Assembly (NCBI RefSeq): GCF_020179605.1
Contig: NZ_JAINZO010000001.1
Coordinates: 992,001 to 1,056,000 of the forward strand
DNA length: 64,000 bases
Origin: Geomonas agri
GTDB taxonomy: Bacteria; Desulfobacterota; Desulfuromonadia; Geobacterales; Geobacteraceae
Reading direction: 5' to 3'
Position 1 is the stretch's first letter. Each line of letters opens with the position of its first letter. Positions 18,613-27,831 of the stretch are shown piece by piece. The notes under the pieces were generated by a model that worked only from the letters and a program-made list of their open reading frames with translations, searched no databases and had not been told where the DNA came from. A program made the translations under genes and the position numbers.

Positions 18613-19080
18613 ATGAAAATAACACTGCGTGCCATGTGTGACGGGGACTTAGACAGTGTCCTTCGGATCGAGGCGGCATCGTTTCCCCGCCCCTGGACCC
18701 GGCGTCATTTTCTGGACGAGATCGAGCATCCCGACAGCCACCCGATGGTGGCCGTGACCGGTTCAGGAACGGTCGCCGGATACCTCTGCCTGAAACAGGT
18801 GCTGGACGAGGCGGAGATCCTCGACGTCGCCGTCGACCCCGCTTGTCGTGGGGGCGGCATCGGCCGCGCGCTGGTCGACTGGGCCATCGCCTTTTGCCGG
18901 GACCACACGTTGCGCCTGCTTTGCCTGGAAGTCCGGGTGGGCAACCACGAGGCGATCTCTCTGTACCGGCGCCTGGGCTTTGCCGAGGTGGGGCGCCGCA
19001 AGAACTACTACGAAAATGGCGACGATGCCATTCTGATGGACCTATCCATAGCTCAAGTAGAGGAATGCGATGCAGTTTAA
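18613..19080 (+). CDS. rimI: ribosomal-protein-alanine N-acetyltransferase
   Basis: The GNAT-family enzyme acetylates the N-terminus of ribosomal protein S18. The 155 residues hold the acetyl-CoA loop [17 protein letters not shown] and the RimI-typical C-terminal part ([34 protein letters not shown]). A GTG at 18598 is a possible earlier start; neither has a strong ribosome site. The end overlaps pyrK by 11 bases. Confidence 0.9.
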   Translation: MKITLRAMCDGDLDSVLRIEAASFPRPWTRRHFLDEIEHPDSHPMVAVTGSGTVAGYLCLKQVLDEAEILDVAVDPACRGGGIGRALVDWAIAFCRDHTLRLLCLEVRVGNHEAISLYRRLGFAEVGRRKNYYENGDDAILMDLSIAQVEECDAV

Positions 19081-19879
19081 ATCCATGGTTATCTCCAACG
19101 TCGAGGTGTCGCCCAATTACTTCAGGATGCGGATGACGGCTCCCCAGGAACTTTCCTCCTCGGTACCCGGCCAGTTCGTCATGCTGAAGGTGAACGACGC
19201 CATCGATCCGCTGCTTAGGCGTCCCTTCGGCCTCTTCGACGTGGGCAGCTTCGTTCCCGAGTACGCCGGTTGCGGCGCGCAGGTCTACTGCGAGATTCTG
19301 TACAAGGTGGTGGGCAAGGGGACCAAGCTCCTCTCAACGCTGCACCACGGCGACCTGGTCGACCTCCTGGTCCCGCTGGGCAAGGGGTTCCAGATGGGGC
19401 CCGCCGGCGAGGAGAAGGTGCTGGTAGGGGGCGGTGTGGGACTCGCCCCGCTGTACTACCTCGCCAAGCAACTCAAGGAGCGTGGCGAGAAGGTGCGCCT
19501 GTTCGCCGGGGGGCGCAACCGCGACGACGTCCTGTGCATCACCGAGTTCGAGAGGCTTGGCGTGGAGACCTACGTGGCGACCGACGACGGCACCCTGGGC
19601 GAGCGCGGTTTCGTGACCCAGGTGCTGGAGCGCCACCTTGCCTCCGGCATGCGCATCTTCGCCTGCGGACCGACGCCGATGCTGAACGCGGTGGCCAAGA
19701 TGTCCGAGAAGCACGGTGTTCCCTGCCAGGTTTCCATGGAGGCATACATGGCCTGCGGCGTGGGTGCCTGCCTGGGCTGCGTCATGAAGGGGGCCAACCA
19801 CAGCGACGAGACCCCGGACTACCGCTGCGTCTGCAAGGACGGTCCCGTTTTCGACAGCTTTGAACTGCAATGGAGTTAG
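19070..19879 (+). CDS. pyrK: dihydroorotate dehydrogenase B, electron-transfer subunit
   Basis: This FAD and [2Fe-2S] subunit passes electrons from PyrD to NAD+. The 269-residue protein has the FAD-binding RRPFGLFD segment, the NAD-binding [15 protein letters not shown] loop and the [12 protein letters not shown] motif. Four C-terminal cysteines ([11 protein letters not shown] and [11 protein letters not shown]) bind the 2Fe-2S cluster. It is sandwiched between rimI and pyrD with coding overlap or near contact on both sides, so the genes are cotranscribed. Confidence 0.95.
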   Translation: MQFKSMVISNVEVSPNYFRMRMTAPQELSSSVPGQFVMLKVNDAIDPLLRRPFGLFDVGSFVPEYAGCGAQVYCEILYKVVGKGTKLLSTLHHGDLVDLLVPLGKGFQMGPAGEEKVLVGGGVGLAPLYYLAKQLKERGEKVRLFAGGRNRDDVLCITEFERLGVETYVATDDGTLGERGFVTQVLERHLASGMRIFACGPTPMLNAVAKMSEKHGVPCQVSMEAYMACGVGACLGCVMKGANHSDETPDYRCVCKDGPVFDSFELQWS

Positions 19880-19881
19880 CA

Positions 19882-20799
19882 ATGCAACGACCTGACATGT
19901 CCGTGGTCCTCGCCGGGATCACGATGCGCAACCCCGTGATGACCGCCTCCGGCACCTTCGGCTACGGCGCCGAGTTCGCCGACTACCTCGACCTGGAAAG
20001 TATTGGCGCCATGGTAACCAAGGGGCTCTCCCTGAAACCCAAGGCCGGCAACCCTACCCCGCGCATCGTGGAGACGCCGGGCGGGATGCTCAACGCCATC
20101 GGCCTGCAGAACGTGGGCATCGACACCTTCATCGAGCAGAAGCTCCCCTACCTGAAGGACGTGAACACCCCGGTGATCGCGAACCTCTACGGCAACACAC
20201 TGGAGGAGTACGGCGAAGTCGCCAGCCGCCTGGACGGCTTGGCCGGCGTGGCCGGCATCGAGGTCAACATTTCCTGCCCCAACGTGAAGCAGGGGGGGAT
20301 CGTGTTCGGCACCGACCCGGGCGCAGCCAAGGAGGTAGTCTCCCTGGTGAAGCGCAATACCTCAAAGCCGCTCATCGTGAAGCTCTCCCCCAACGTGACC
20401 GACGTGGTACTCATGGCCAAGGCCTGTGCCGACGCCGGCGCCGACGCGCTCTCGCTTATCAACACGCTGACCGGGATGGCCATCGACCTGGAGCGTCGCC
20501 GTCCGGTGCTAGCCAACGTCACTGGCGGCCTCTCCGGCCCGGCCATCAAGCCGGTCGCGCTCCGGATGGTCTGGCAGGTGGCCAAAGCGGTCAAGCTGCC
20601 GCTGATCGGCATCGGCGGCATCATGAACGGCCGTGACGCCCTGGAGTTCATGCTGGCCGGCGCCACTGCCGTCCAGGTGGGCACCGCCAGCTTCCTCGAT
20701 CCCTCCGCTGCCCAGCGCATCGCCCAGGAGATGGAGCAGTATCTGGTCGACAACGGCATCGACAGCGTTCGTTCCCTGATCGGAGCCCTCGAAGTCTAA
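19882..20799 (+). CDS. pyrD: dihydroorotate dehydrogenase B, catalytic subunit
   Basis: The FMN enzyme oxidises dihydroorotate to orotate in pyrimidine synthesis. The 305-residue protein shows the class 1B signature with catalytic Cys in [13 protein letters not shown], the FMN lysine in [10 protein letters not shown], and the [19 protein letters not shown] phosphate site. The ATG at 19882 was chosen because GGAG lies seven bases before it, inside the pyrK end. It forms a heterotetramer with PyrK. Its stop codon shares a base with the next start. Confidence 0.96.
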   Translation: MQRPDMSVVLAGITMRNPVMTASGTFGYGAEFADYLDLESIGAMVTKGLSLKPKAGNPTPRIVETPGGMLNAIGLQNVGIDTFIEQKLPYLKDVNTPVIANLYGNTLEEYGEVASRLDGLAGVAGIEVNISCPNVKQGGIVFGTDPGAAKEVVSLVKRNTSKPLIVKLSPNVTDVVLMAKACADAGADALSLINTLTGMAIDLERRRPVLANVTGGLSGPAIKPVALRMVWQVAKAVKLPLIGIGGIMNGRDALEFMLAGATAVQVGTASFLDPSAAQRIAQEMEQYLVDNGIDSVRSLIGALEV

Positions 20800-21830
20800 T
20801 GGAAGCCTGGGAACACAGCCTCAAGAAATGCATCACCAGCCCGGAGGAGCTTGCCGGGCTTTTTCATGCGCAAGGGGATGATCTCGCCCAGGTGGTACGG
20901 CGCTACCCGATGCGCATCACCCCGTACTACCTCGGCTTGATTCGCGAGCCGGGTGACCCGATCTGGCGCCAGTGCGTCCCGGACCCGGCCGAACTGCTCG
21001 ACCTGACCCAGTCCCCGGACCCGCTGGACGAGGAGCGCCTTTCTCCGGTACCGGGCCTGATCCACCGCTACCCGGACCGGGTGGTGTTCCTGGTCTCCAC
21101 CGCGTGTGCCGTCTACTGCCGCTTCTGCATGAGGAAGCGGGGGGTAGGGTGCCAGGGGATGAGTCCGGCGCCAGTGGACGAGGCCGTGGCCTACATCGCC
21201 TCCCAACCGCAGATCCGGGACGTCATCCTTTCCGGTGGCGACCCGCTGCTCCTTTCCGACGACCGCCTGGACCAGATCCTCGCCGCGCTGCGCCGCATCC
21301 CCCACGTCGAAATCATCAGGATCGGCACCCGCGTGCCGGTGACCCTGCCGGAGCGGGTGACCGCGAAGCTCGCGCGCATGCTGAAGCGCCACCAGCCGCT
21401 CTACGTCAATACCCACTTCAACCACCCGAGTGAGATCACGGAAGAGTCGGCCCGGGCCTGCGCCCGACTGGCCGACGCCGGCATCCAGCTCGGCAACCAG
21501 AGCGTGCTCCTGAAGGGGGTCAACGACGATCCGCAGGTGATGCGCGAGCTGATGCAGCGCCTGTTGGCCATCCGGGTGCGCCCGTACTACATCCACCAGA
21601 TGGACCTGGTCCAAGGAACCGCTCACTTCCGGACCCGGGTCGCGGACGGTATCACCGTGGTGGCGGCACTGCGCGGCCACACCTCCGGCCTTGCCGTGCC
21701 GCACTACGTCATCGACCTCCCGGGTGGCAAGGGGAAGGTCGAGGTCGCCTCGGCTCGCTTCAGTCCCGACGGCAGCCGCCTTTTGGTGCGCAACTACCTT
21801 GGCGAAGAGATCGAGTACCGGGAGACCTGA
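20799..21830 (+). CDS. KamA-family radical SAM aminomutase (EpmB / lysine 2,3-aminomutase-like)
   Basis: The 343-residue protein has the radical SAM motif CAVYCRFCMRK, the SAM-binding ILSGGDPLLLSD segment and the PLP-lysine region HYVIDLPGGKGKV near the C-terminus. Its length fits EpmB, which converts lysine to beta-lysine for EF-P, rather than the longer catabolic lysine 2,3-aminomutases. No EF-P or EpmA gene is in the window. It is translationally coupled to pyrD (one-base overlap) and ends the operon before a strong terminator. Confidence 0.85.
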   Translation: MEAWEHSLKKCITSPEELAGLFHAQGDDLAQVVRRYPMRITPYYLGLIREPGDPIWRQCVPDPAELLDLTQSPDPLDEERLSPVPGLIHRYPDRVVFLVSTACAVYCRFCMRKRGVGCQGMSPAPVDEAVAYIASQPQIRDVILSGGDPLLLSDDRLDQILAALRRIPHVEIIRIGTRVPVTLPERVTAKLARMLKRHQPLYVNTHFNHPSEITEESARACARLADAGIQLGNQSVLLKGVNDDPQVMRELMQRLLAIRVRPYYIHQMDLVQGTAHFRTRVADGITVVAALRGHTSGLAVPHYVIDLPGGKGKVEVASARFSPDGSRLLVRNYLGEEIEYRET

Positions 21831-21854
21831 CTCCTGCCCGCCAGCTACGTCCCG

Positions 21855-21886
21855 AGCCGGATGATTCCCCCCATCCGGCTTTTTTG
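21855..21886 (+). terminator. rho-independent terminator of the rimI-pyrK-pyrD-kamA-like operon
   Basis: AGCCGGATG pairs with CATCCGGCT across an eight-base loop and is followed by TTTTTG. Confidence 0.9.
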
Positions 21887-22050
21887 TGCCCTCAATATAT
21901 TTACCCTCAAGTTGTGTGACAATTGCGTCGATAATTTAGACAGTTGCTTCCCCTGTTGTGCTTTTCCTGGAAAGGGGCCTTGCCTTGCCCGTATGCCGCG
22001 TGTTATAAGGGTATGCTTGAATCAGAATTATTATATATAGGTCGAATTGA

Positions 22051-22959
22051 ATGCAGACAGAGTATCTGAAAACGCTGGTGGTGTTAGGCCAGGTGGGAAG
22101 CTTTTCCAAGGCTGCGACCGATCTCTCGATCACCCAGTCGGCGGTATCGCAGCGCATCAAGTACTTGGAGGACCATTACGGCTGCCAGTTGGTGGACCGC
22201 TCCGGGAAGCTGTTGTTGTTGACCGAGGCCGGCCGGCTCGTGGTGCAACGGGCCGGGCAGATCCTGCTCCTGGAGGCGCAGCTCGCCAACGACCTGAAAC
22301 TCCGTGGAGAGAAGACGCGTCTCGCTATCTGCTGCACGCCGACCTTCGGCGTGGGCTTCCTGCCGCAGGTGATGGAAAAATTCATGTCCCGCAAGGCCGA
22401 CAACGTCGATCTCCGTTTCATGTTCCACTCGCTGGATCGCGCCGTAAAGGAGCTCCAGGAAAACGAATTCGACCTGGCGGTGATCGAGCATTGCGAGGCG
22501 ATAGACGTCCCCGGCTTCGACGTCGTGGAACTTCCGAGTGACCAACTGGTCTTCGTCAGCGCACCCTCCCTGGCAATCCCCGCGGGCGAGGTGGAGCTGG
22601 AGCGGCTGTTACACTGCTGCCTCATCGCCCGTAAACCTGAGTGCACCTCGCGACGCCTGCTGGATCTGAACCTTTCGCGCTGTGGCCGCAGCGTCGATGA
22701 TTTCAAGGCGGTGGTCGTGGTCGACGACCTTCGCCTGGCGCTGGAGACCGTGCTTTCCGGTGGCGGTGTCTCCTTCCTTTCGCGCAGCATCGCCGCCCGC
22801 GAACTGGAGGCCGGTCAATTGCTGGCGCACGTCGTTGCCGGATTCGAACAGTCGCGCCGTCGCAGCGTCATCGTGAAGAGTGAGCGCAGGCAGGATCCCG
22901 CGGTCATGGAATTTATGAACTGCATCGCCGCCGGTTTTACTGTGGGAGGAGGCTGCTGA
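22051..22959 (+). CDS. LysR-family transcriptional regulator
   Basis: The 302-residue protein has an N-terminal winged helix-turn-helix (FSKAATDLSITQSAVSQRIKY) and a periplasmic-binding-like effector domain. The effector domain, from about residue 90, includes a segment typical of LysR proteins (DLAVIEHCEAIDVPGFDVVELP). It stands alone between terminators and is not divergently paired with an obvious target, so its regulon cannot be read from context. It could act on the upstream or downstream small genes. Confidence 0.9.
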   Translation: MQTEYLKTLVVLGQVGSFSKAATDLSITQSAVSQRIKYLEDHYGCQLVDRSGKLLLLTEAGRLVVQRAGQILLLEAQLANDLKLRGEKTRLAICCTPTFGVGFLPQVMEKFMSRKADNVDLRFMFHSLDRAVKELQENEFDLAVIEHCEAIDVPGFDVVELPSDQLVFVSAPSLAIPAGEVELERLLHCCLIARKPECTSRRLLDLNLSRCGRSVDDFKAVVVVDDLRLALETVLSGGGVSFLSRSIAARELEAGQLLAHVVAGFEQSRRRSVIVKSERRQDPAVMEFMNCIAAGFTVGGGC

Positions 22960-22997
22960 TCCCTGGCACGTTCCACGGTTGACACACAAAGAATTTC

Positions 22998-23045
22998 GGG
23001 CTTGATTTACCTTGTCAAAAAGAGGGTATTTCAAGCCCTTTTTCG
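22998..23045 (+). terminator. rho-independent terminator of the LysR gene
   Basis: GGGCTTGA pairs with TCAAGCCC. The stem extends inward through TACC/GGTA after a two-base mismatch and is followed by a T-rich tail. Confidence 0.7.
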
Positions 23046-23102
23046 TTTTTACGATATACTTGGGCCTGTTTTGGTCGCAGTCGAACAACCAGAGGAGGCC
23101 TT

Positions 23103-23261
23103 ATGAGAAGGGTAGGCGTGGAAGAAGACATCCTGAAGGACAGGCCGGTGGTGGTAAAAGATGCGACGGAGGTGTGTGCCATTTGCGGGTCGCCGCTGCA
23201 AAGGGACAAGGAGAGCGGAGAACTTTTCTGTCCGCTGTGCGATATCGAGGATGTTCCCTGA
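23103..23261 (+). CDS. small zinc-ribbon protein, unknown function
   Basis: A 52-residue frame starts at ATG 23103 with a very good AGAGGAGG site six bases upstream. It contains two CxxC pairs (CAICGSPL and CPLCDIEDVP) spaced as in a zinc ribbon, preceded by a charged N-terminus (RRVGVEEDILKDRPV). It precedes a DksA/TraR-type zinc finger gene by about 70 bases, and the two may be cotranscribed. I recognise no specific family. Confidence 0.75.
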   Translation: MRRVGVEEDILKDRPVVVKDATEVCAICGSPLQRDKESGELFCPLCDIEDVP

Positions 23262-23333
23262 TGCTGTAAAATGACCCCTCATGTGGCAGGGCGCCGGTGG
23301 CCCCGCAAGGCTTCCCGGTTCTAGGAGGATGAC

Positions 23334-23726
23334 ATGCAGGAAAAACTGGAAGGCGATCAGCTTGAATTCAGGAACCTGCTGGCGGAGTACAAGCGCCGGC
23401 TTTGGGCCGACCTGCGCGACGAGGTCTTTGCCCAGGCCGGCGAAAATCTGTCGACCCAGTACGACATACCGCAGGATCCCGGTGAGAAGAGCATGCTGGA
23501 CGTGTTGTCCGATGCCGGCCTTGCCGTGGCCGATATCAGGCGGCAGCAGCTTACCGCGCTTGAGGAGGCACAGCAGCGCGTGGAACTAGGGACCTACGGC
23601 ACATGCGAGGGGTGCGGGCAGCCGATTGGTTTGCCGCGGCTGAAGCTGATGCCCTTTACCGCGTACTGTGTCGAGTGCCAGAAGGAGCAGGAGCTGCCGG
23701 GGAGGCCACCGGGAACCAAGATCTAG
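23334..23726 (+). CDS. DksA/TraR-family zinc finger protein
   Basis: The 130-residue protein has a long helical N-terminal coiled-coil region, then the C4 zinc finger (CEGCGQPIGLPRLKLMPFTA followed by a CVEC pair). This is the architecture of DksA-like proteins that bind the RNA polymerase secondary channel. The coiled-coil tip has DVLSDAGLAVADIRR-type acidic residues. The length is slightly short of E. coli DksA (151). AGGAGG precedes the ATG. A general transcription or stringent-response role is inferred from the family. Confidence 0.85.
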   Translation: MQEKLEGDQLEFRNLLAEYKRRLWADLRDEVFAQAGENLSTQYDIPQDPGEKSMLDVLSDAGLAVADIRRQQLTALEEAQQRVELGTYGTCEGCGQPIGLPRLKLMPFTAYCVECQKEQELPGRPPGTKI

Positions 23727-23865
23727 AGACAGCGACTAGAAGGGACTATGGGCTAGGGAAAGGCGTAAAGGTGAGGGCGTAGGGGACTGGTACAGGCAGG
23801 GGCGGGGACTAGGGACGTGGGCTTGTGATTACTAGCCCCCAGCCTCTAGCCCCTGGCCCCTTTTT
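23727..23865. repeat. imperfect inverted repeat of GGGACTAGGG / CTAGCCCC units
   Basis: The left half repeats purine-rich units (GGGACTATGGGCTAGGG, GGGGACTAGGGAC). The right half carries their approximate complement (CTAGCCCCCAGCCTCTAGCC) and ends in CCCCTTTTTTT. It lies between convergent genes and can act as a terminator for the DksA-type gene. It looks like a low-complexity dispersed element. Confidence 0.5.
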
Positions 23866-24954
23866 TTATAACAGTGCGTCGATGGCCTCGAAGTCCACGT
23901 CGCGCTCGGCGTTGGCCATGATCCAGTTCAATTTCTCCTGGTCCTCGTAGGTGATCTTGGCAACGTCGTCGGAAAGCGCGGTGAAAACTTCGGCCGTGGT
24001 TTCCTCCACCCGGATGTAGGGGATGTGCGAGTCGTGCAGGATCTGCTGGGTCACCTCGGAGACCGGCGCATGGCCGGAAATGACCAGGCCGGCGATCTTC
24101 TCATTGTACGCGGGGATGTGGTACAGCGAGGACAGCGTCACGATCAGTTCGTCGCGGGAACTGGTCACGATCATCAATGTGGAGTCGAGCAACCCGTCGA
24201 CTACGCGCTGTGACGAGGCGGCACCCAATTGGATGTTGTGAATGATCCGGCTCTTCTGGTTCATGTCACCCTGCAGCGGCAGGTCAAAAAGCTTGGATAT
24301 GTGGCTGAGGGTCGGGTTGGCCAGGATGGGGGAATAGTTGAAACCGGCGATCACCTTGACCTGCGGTTCAAAGGCCCTTTTAAGGTACTTGGTGGTGACG
24401 TCCTTCTTGTTCGGGAGCATCTTGTTGACGATGATCCCTCTCACGTCGGCCCCTTCGCGTTCGTACAGGGCCAGGTTCAGATGCACCGCATCGATGACCT
24501 TGCCGATGCCGCTTTCGCTGACGATCACGACCGGCGCGCCGATCAGCTTGGCCACCTTGGCGTTGGACAACCCGATGACCGCCCCTACGCCGCCATGGCC
24601 GGCCCCCTCTATGATCAGGAAGTCGTATTTCGTTTCCAGTTCCCGGAGCGCATCGAGGATGCAGTCCGACAGGGAGAGATCGTCCAGCTTTCCCGTGAGG
24701 TAATCCTTGGTGAAATCCCGGTACAGCGCCACCGGCGACATTAGCGCGATGTCCTCTTCCAGACCGAAAGCCTTGGCCATGAGCAGGGCATCCATGTCCA
24801 CCATGAAATCGTCGTAGAGCAGCACCTTGGGGCCGAACGGCTTTACGAAGCCGACCCGCTGGTACTTCTTCCTGGCCTGGTGCATGAGCGAAATGCTGAT
24901 GGTCGTCTTGCCACAGTTTTGTCCGGTCGCCGCAACGAAGATCTTTTTCGCCAT
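23866..24954 (-). CDS. BioD-like P-loop ATPase with DRTGG domain
   Basis: The 362-residue protein starts KKIFVAATGQNCGKTTISIS, a BioD/CobB-type Walker A. It has the dethiobiotin-synthetase-like segment IIEGAGHGGVGAVIGLSNA. From about residue 210 it has a DRTGG-like regulatory domain (IVTSSRDELIVTLSSLYHIP, LVISGHAPVSEVTQQIL). This combination occurs as the N-terminal part of long phosphotransacetylases and as stand-alone proteins. The substrate is not known. The ATG at 24954 was preferred to a GTG six bases upstream. Confidence 0.8.
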   Translation of the reverse strand: MAKKIFVAATGQNCGKTTISISLMHQARKKYQRVGFVKPFGPKVLLYDDFMVDMDALLMAKAFGLEEDIALMSPVALYRDFTKDYLTGKLDDLSLSDCILDALRELETKYDFLIIEGAGHGGVGAVIGLSNAKVAKLIGAPVVIVSESGIGKVIDAVHLNLALYEREGADVRGIIVNKMLPNKKDVTTKYLKRAFEPQVKVIAGFNYSPILANPTLSHISKLFDLPLQGDMNQKSRIIHNIQLGAASSQRVVDGLLDSTLMIVTSSRDELIVTLSSLYHIPAYNEKIAGLVISGHAPVSEVTQQILHDSHIPYIRVEETTAEVFTALSDDVAKITYEDQEKLNWIMANAERDVDFEAIDALL

Positions 24955-25039
24955 GTGCACCCCTTTGTTTGGAATGGCGTATGTTTACACCATCTCGGAG
25001 CGTGCCGTCAAGAAAAGTAATACGGGGAGGGGGTGTGGG

Positions 25040-26953
25040 TCACGGGAGGAATTTGAGCAGGAGCATCGAGATGTCGTCGTCGAAGGTGGTATTGCCGGTA
25101 AAGGCACGTAGTGCGTCGAGCACGGCGTCGATGATGGCTGCCGAGGTCTTGCGGTGTTCGCGGGCCAGCACCCCCTTGAGTCGCTGCACTCCGAAGAGTT
25201 CCCCGGAGGGGCTCTGGGTCTCGGTGATGCCGTCGGTGTAGAGCAGCAGCAGGTCACCCCTTTCCACCTGCATGGCCGGTTCGTCGAAGGCGACCCGGCG
25301 CTGTACCCCAAGGATCAGCCCCTCTGCGTCCAACTCGAAGAAGCGCTCCTCCTCGGGGCGGTAGAGCAGGGGCGGAGGATGGCCGGCATTACTGTAGCGC
25401 AGTCTCCCCGAGGTCCTGTGGTAGCTCAGGTAGGACATGGTGATGAACAGTTCGGCGCGGGAGAGGTCGTCGTGCAGGATCTCGTTCAGGGCGGCGACCA
25501 CCTGGGCCGGGCCGTCCAGGGCCGGCATCTGGGCCCGCAGCACGCTGCGCGTCTCGACCATGATCAGGGCCGCCCCGACGCTGTGTCCTGAGACGTCCGC
25601 GATGACTAGGTCGAGCCGTTCGCCGTGGAGCAGGATGTCGTAGTAGTCGCCGCCGATGTGGCTGGCGGGGACGCAGCGCCCGGCGCAGTCGATGCCGGTC
25701 AGAAGCGGCGGGGCGGCGGGAAGCAGCGACAGTTGGATCTGCCTGGCGATCTCCATCTCCTTGTGCATGCTGGTGTTTTGCAAAAGGGCGTGTTCCGCGT
25801 GCTTGCGCTCGGTGATGTCCTGCTTGATGCAGATGAAGTGCCTGATCTGGCCGTCCTGGTCCAGGACCGGCGTGATGGTCTGCTCCTCCGGGTAGAGTTC
25901 GCCGTTTTTGCGCCGGTTCACCAACTCGCCGTGCCAGATCTTGCCCGCCATGATGGTGGCCCAAAGGTCCTGGTACAGCCCCGGGTCCTGCCGGTCGGAT
26001 TTCAGAAAGCTTAAATCGCGGCCGACTGCTTCCTCCGGCGAGTAGCCGGTCATCCTGGTGAAGGCTTCGTTGACCGAGAGCACCACGCCGTTGTTGTCGG
26101 TGATGACGATGGCGTTGGCCGCCGCTTCCAGGGCGGCGCTTTGCACCCGCAGCGATTCCTCGGCCTGCTTGCGCTCCGAGATGTCGGAGATCAGGCCGTC
26201 GTAGGCGATCAGATCCCCCTGTTCGCTGTAACGCGGCACCACCGTGTTGATGACCCAGCGCAGCGAGCCGTCCTTGTGCCGGATTCGGTGCTCGACCGAG
26301 GGGATTTCCTTGCCGGCGCGCAACTCCTCGGTCAGGCTGGTCACGGCGGGGCGGTCCTCCTCGTGGATCATCTGGTACCACAGGAAGGGGTTTTGCTGGT
26401 ATTCCTCGTCGCTGTAGCCGGTGACCGAGAGGCAGCCCGGCCCGTGCGAGGTGCGGGTCACGTTGCCTTCGCTGATGGTGACCGTGTAGATGTAGTCGGT
26501 GACTGCGGCCACGAGCCGCTTGTAGCGCCGCTCGCTTCTCACCAGCGCCGCTTCCGCCTCGCGCTTCTTGCGCCGCACCTGCGCTTCCTGCATCTCGCGC
26601 TCGATGGCCGGGATCAGGCGCGAGGTATTCCCCTTGATCAGGTAGTCGTTGGCCCCTTCCTTCATGGCTCCCACTGCTGTGTCTTCGCCGATCTTGCCGG
26701 AGACGATGATGAAGGGAATGTCCAGACCGGATTCGCGCAGCACCTGCAGGGCTTCCAGTCCGGTGAAGCCGGGGAGCACGTAGTCGGAGACCACCAGGTC
26801 CCAGTTCTCCTCCTCCAGCGCCTTGCGCATGGCCTCGGCGGTCTCGACCCGTCTGGAGACCGGCGCGTAGTTGCCGCGGCGCAACTCGAAGATGAGGAGC
26901 AGGGCGTCGTCCTCGGAGTCTTCCACAATAAGCACGCGGAGCGGTTTACCCAT
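25040..26953 (-). CDS. response regulator with PAS domains and PP2C (RsbU/SpoIIE) phosphatase
   Basis: The 637-residue protein has a receiver (LIVEDSEDDALLL, DLVVSDYVLPGFTG), two PAS/PAC units (residues about 160-400) and a C-terminal PP2C serine phosphatase (HIGGDYYDILLHGERLDLVI, VSGHSVGAALIM, YTDGITETQSPSGELFG). Such proteins usually dephosphorylate an anti-sigma-factor antagonist. No such partner is visible nearby. The start at 26953 was chosen because the receiver begins there; the open frame upstream runs through the neighbouring gene and is not coding. Confidence 0.9.
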   Translation of the reverse strand: MGKPLRVLIVEDSEDDALLLIFELRRGNYAPVSRRVETAEAMRKALEEENWDLVVSDYVLPGFTGLEALQVLRESGLDIPFIIVSGKIGEDTAVGAMKEGANDYLIKGNTSRLIPAIEREMQEAQVRRKKREAEAALVRSERRYKRLVAAVTDYIYTVTISEGNVTRTSHGPGCLSVTGYSDEEYQQNPFLWYQMIHEEDRPAVTSLTEELRAGKEIPSVEHRIRHKDGSLRWVINTVVPRYSEQGDLIAYDGLISDISERKQAEESLRVQSAALEAAANAIVITDNNGVVLSVNEAFTRMTGYSPEEAVGRDLSFLKSDRQDPGLYQDLWATIMAGKIWHGELVNRRKNGELYPEEQTITPVLDQDGQIRHFICIKQDITERKHAEHALLQNTSMHKEMEIARQIQLSLLPAAPPLLTGIDCAGRCVPASHIGGDYYDILLHGERLDLVIADVSGHSVGAALIMVETRSVLRAQMPALDGPAQVVAALNEILHDDLSRAELFITMSYLSYHRTSGRLRYSNAGHPPPLLYRPEEERFFELDAEGLILGVQRRVAFDEPAMQVERGDLLLLYTDGITETQSPSGELFGVQRLKGVLAREHRKTSAAIIDAVLDALRAFTGNTTFDDDISMLLLKFLP

Positions 26954-27080
26954 GAAAACACCTACCGTGGCAAGCACATGATCGGTCGGGGGGGGAGTCT
27001 GTGCCCTATGCCTGAAAATGCTTAGTGAGGCTGGGCGCTTACAGTATAGCACACTTCGTTGGCCGGAAAGGGACGGGGAG

Positions 27081-27653
27081 CTAATTAGATGGGGCGGGGG
27101 AGACGTCGTCCAGGCTGAAGTCGCGCAGCCAGCTCTCGAAGATGCGCACCTTCTCCTGCCCGAAGCGCAGCAGGTCGGACCGGACCTGGTCCGTGCTCTT
27201 CTCCCGGTCCAGTTCGCCACCTTTCTTGGAGTAGAACAGGTCAGCCAGGGCCACGATGCGCTCGCAGTCAGTGACCGGGGTCATCTCGCGCAGCGGCAGG
27301 CGCAGCTTCTGGTCAATTATGTCGCGGGCGGTAAGGCCGACGCCGATGTGGCGCTCGCAGACCAGGGCGTGCTGCGGCAGTCCCTCGGAGTCCAGCATTT
27401 GCCGACCGATGACGCCGTGGCAGATGTAGGGTGCCTTGCCGAAGCAGTTAAGTTTGGGGGAATAGGTGCGGGCGACGCCAATGTCGTGCAAGAGGGCAGC
27501 CTCCTCGATGAAGGCTAACTCCACATCACTGCGGCCGGCGCGCTCGGCAATGGCCAGCGCCTTGTCGGCGACCCTGCGGCTGTGCCGGTAGACGATCTCC
27601 AGCCCCTGTTCGTTGTTGTGGTAGTACTTCTCAAGGAGAACTCTCGGGTTCAA
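27081..27653 (-). CDS. HD-domain hydrolase
   Basis: The 190-residue protein has the metal-binding HD motif in EEAALLHDIGVART and an upstream His in YRHSRRVADKALAIAE. It resembles small stand-alone HD phosphohydrolases annotated as nucleotide or phosphate-ester hydrolases. The TTG at 27653 has GGAGG six bases upstream. An ATG at 27671 would include that site within the coding region. The substrate is unknown. Confidence 0.8.
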   Translation of the reverse strand: MNPRVLLEKYYHNNEQGLEIVYRHSRRVADKALAIAERAGRSDVELAFIEEAALLHDIGVARTYSPKLNCFGKAPYICHGVIGRQMLDSEGLPQHALVCERHIGVGLTARDIIDQKLRLPLREMTPVTDCERIVALADLFYSKKGGELDREKSTDQVRSDLLRFGQEKVRIFESWLRDFSLDDVSPAPSN

Positions 27654-27831
27654 GACATGCCTCCAATGCATGGTGTCGGATCAAGGGTATAGATTATGCC
27701 GATTCTTGCCCTGATTGCAACAGTTCCCATTTCAGCATTTTTGAACCCCGTCCAAGAAACAGTTGAATATCGGCACGCGAATGGCTATGATGTGAATCCT
27801 TTAAGTAGACACTTCTATTCCGGATGGTGCG

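Noticed and set aside
18491-18679. Open upstream extension of purM
   Set aside because: It would add 63 residues without similarity. The TTG at 18490 has a good ribosome site and gives the normal N-terminus.
26954-27220. Open upstream extension of the REC-PAS-PP2C gene
   Set aside because: The 89 extra residues overlap the HD-protein gene and are arginine/serine-rich nonsense; the receiver starts at 26953.
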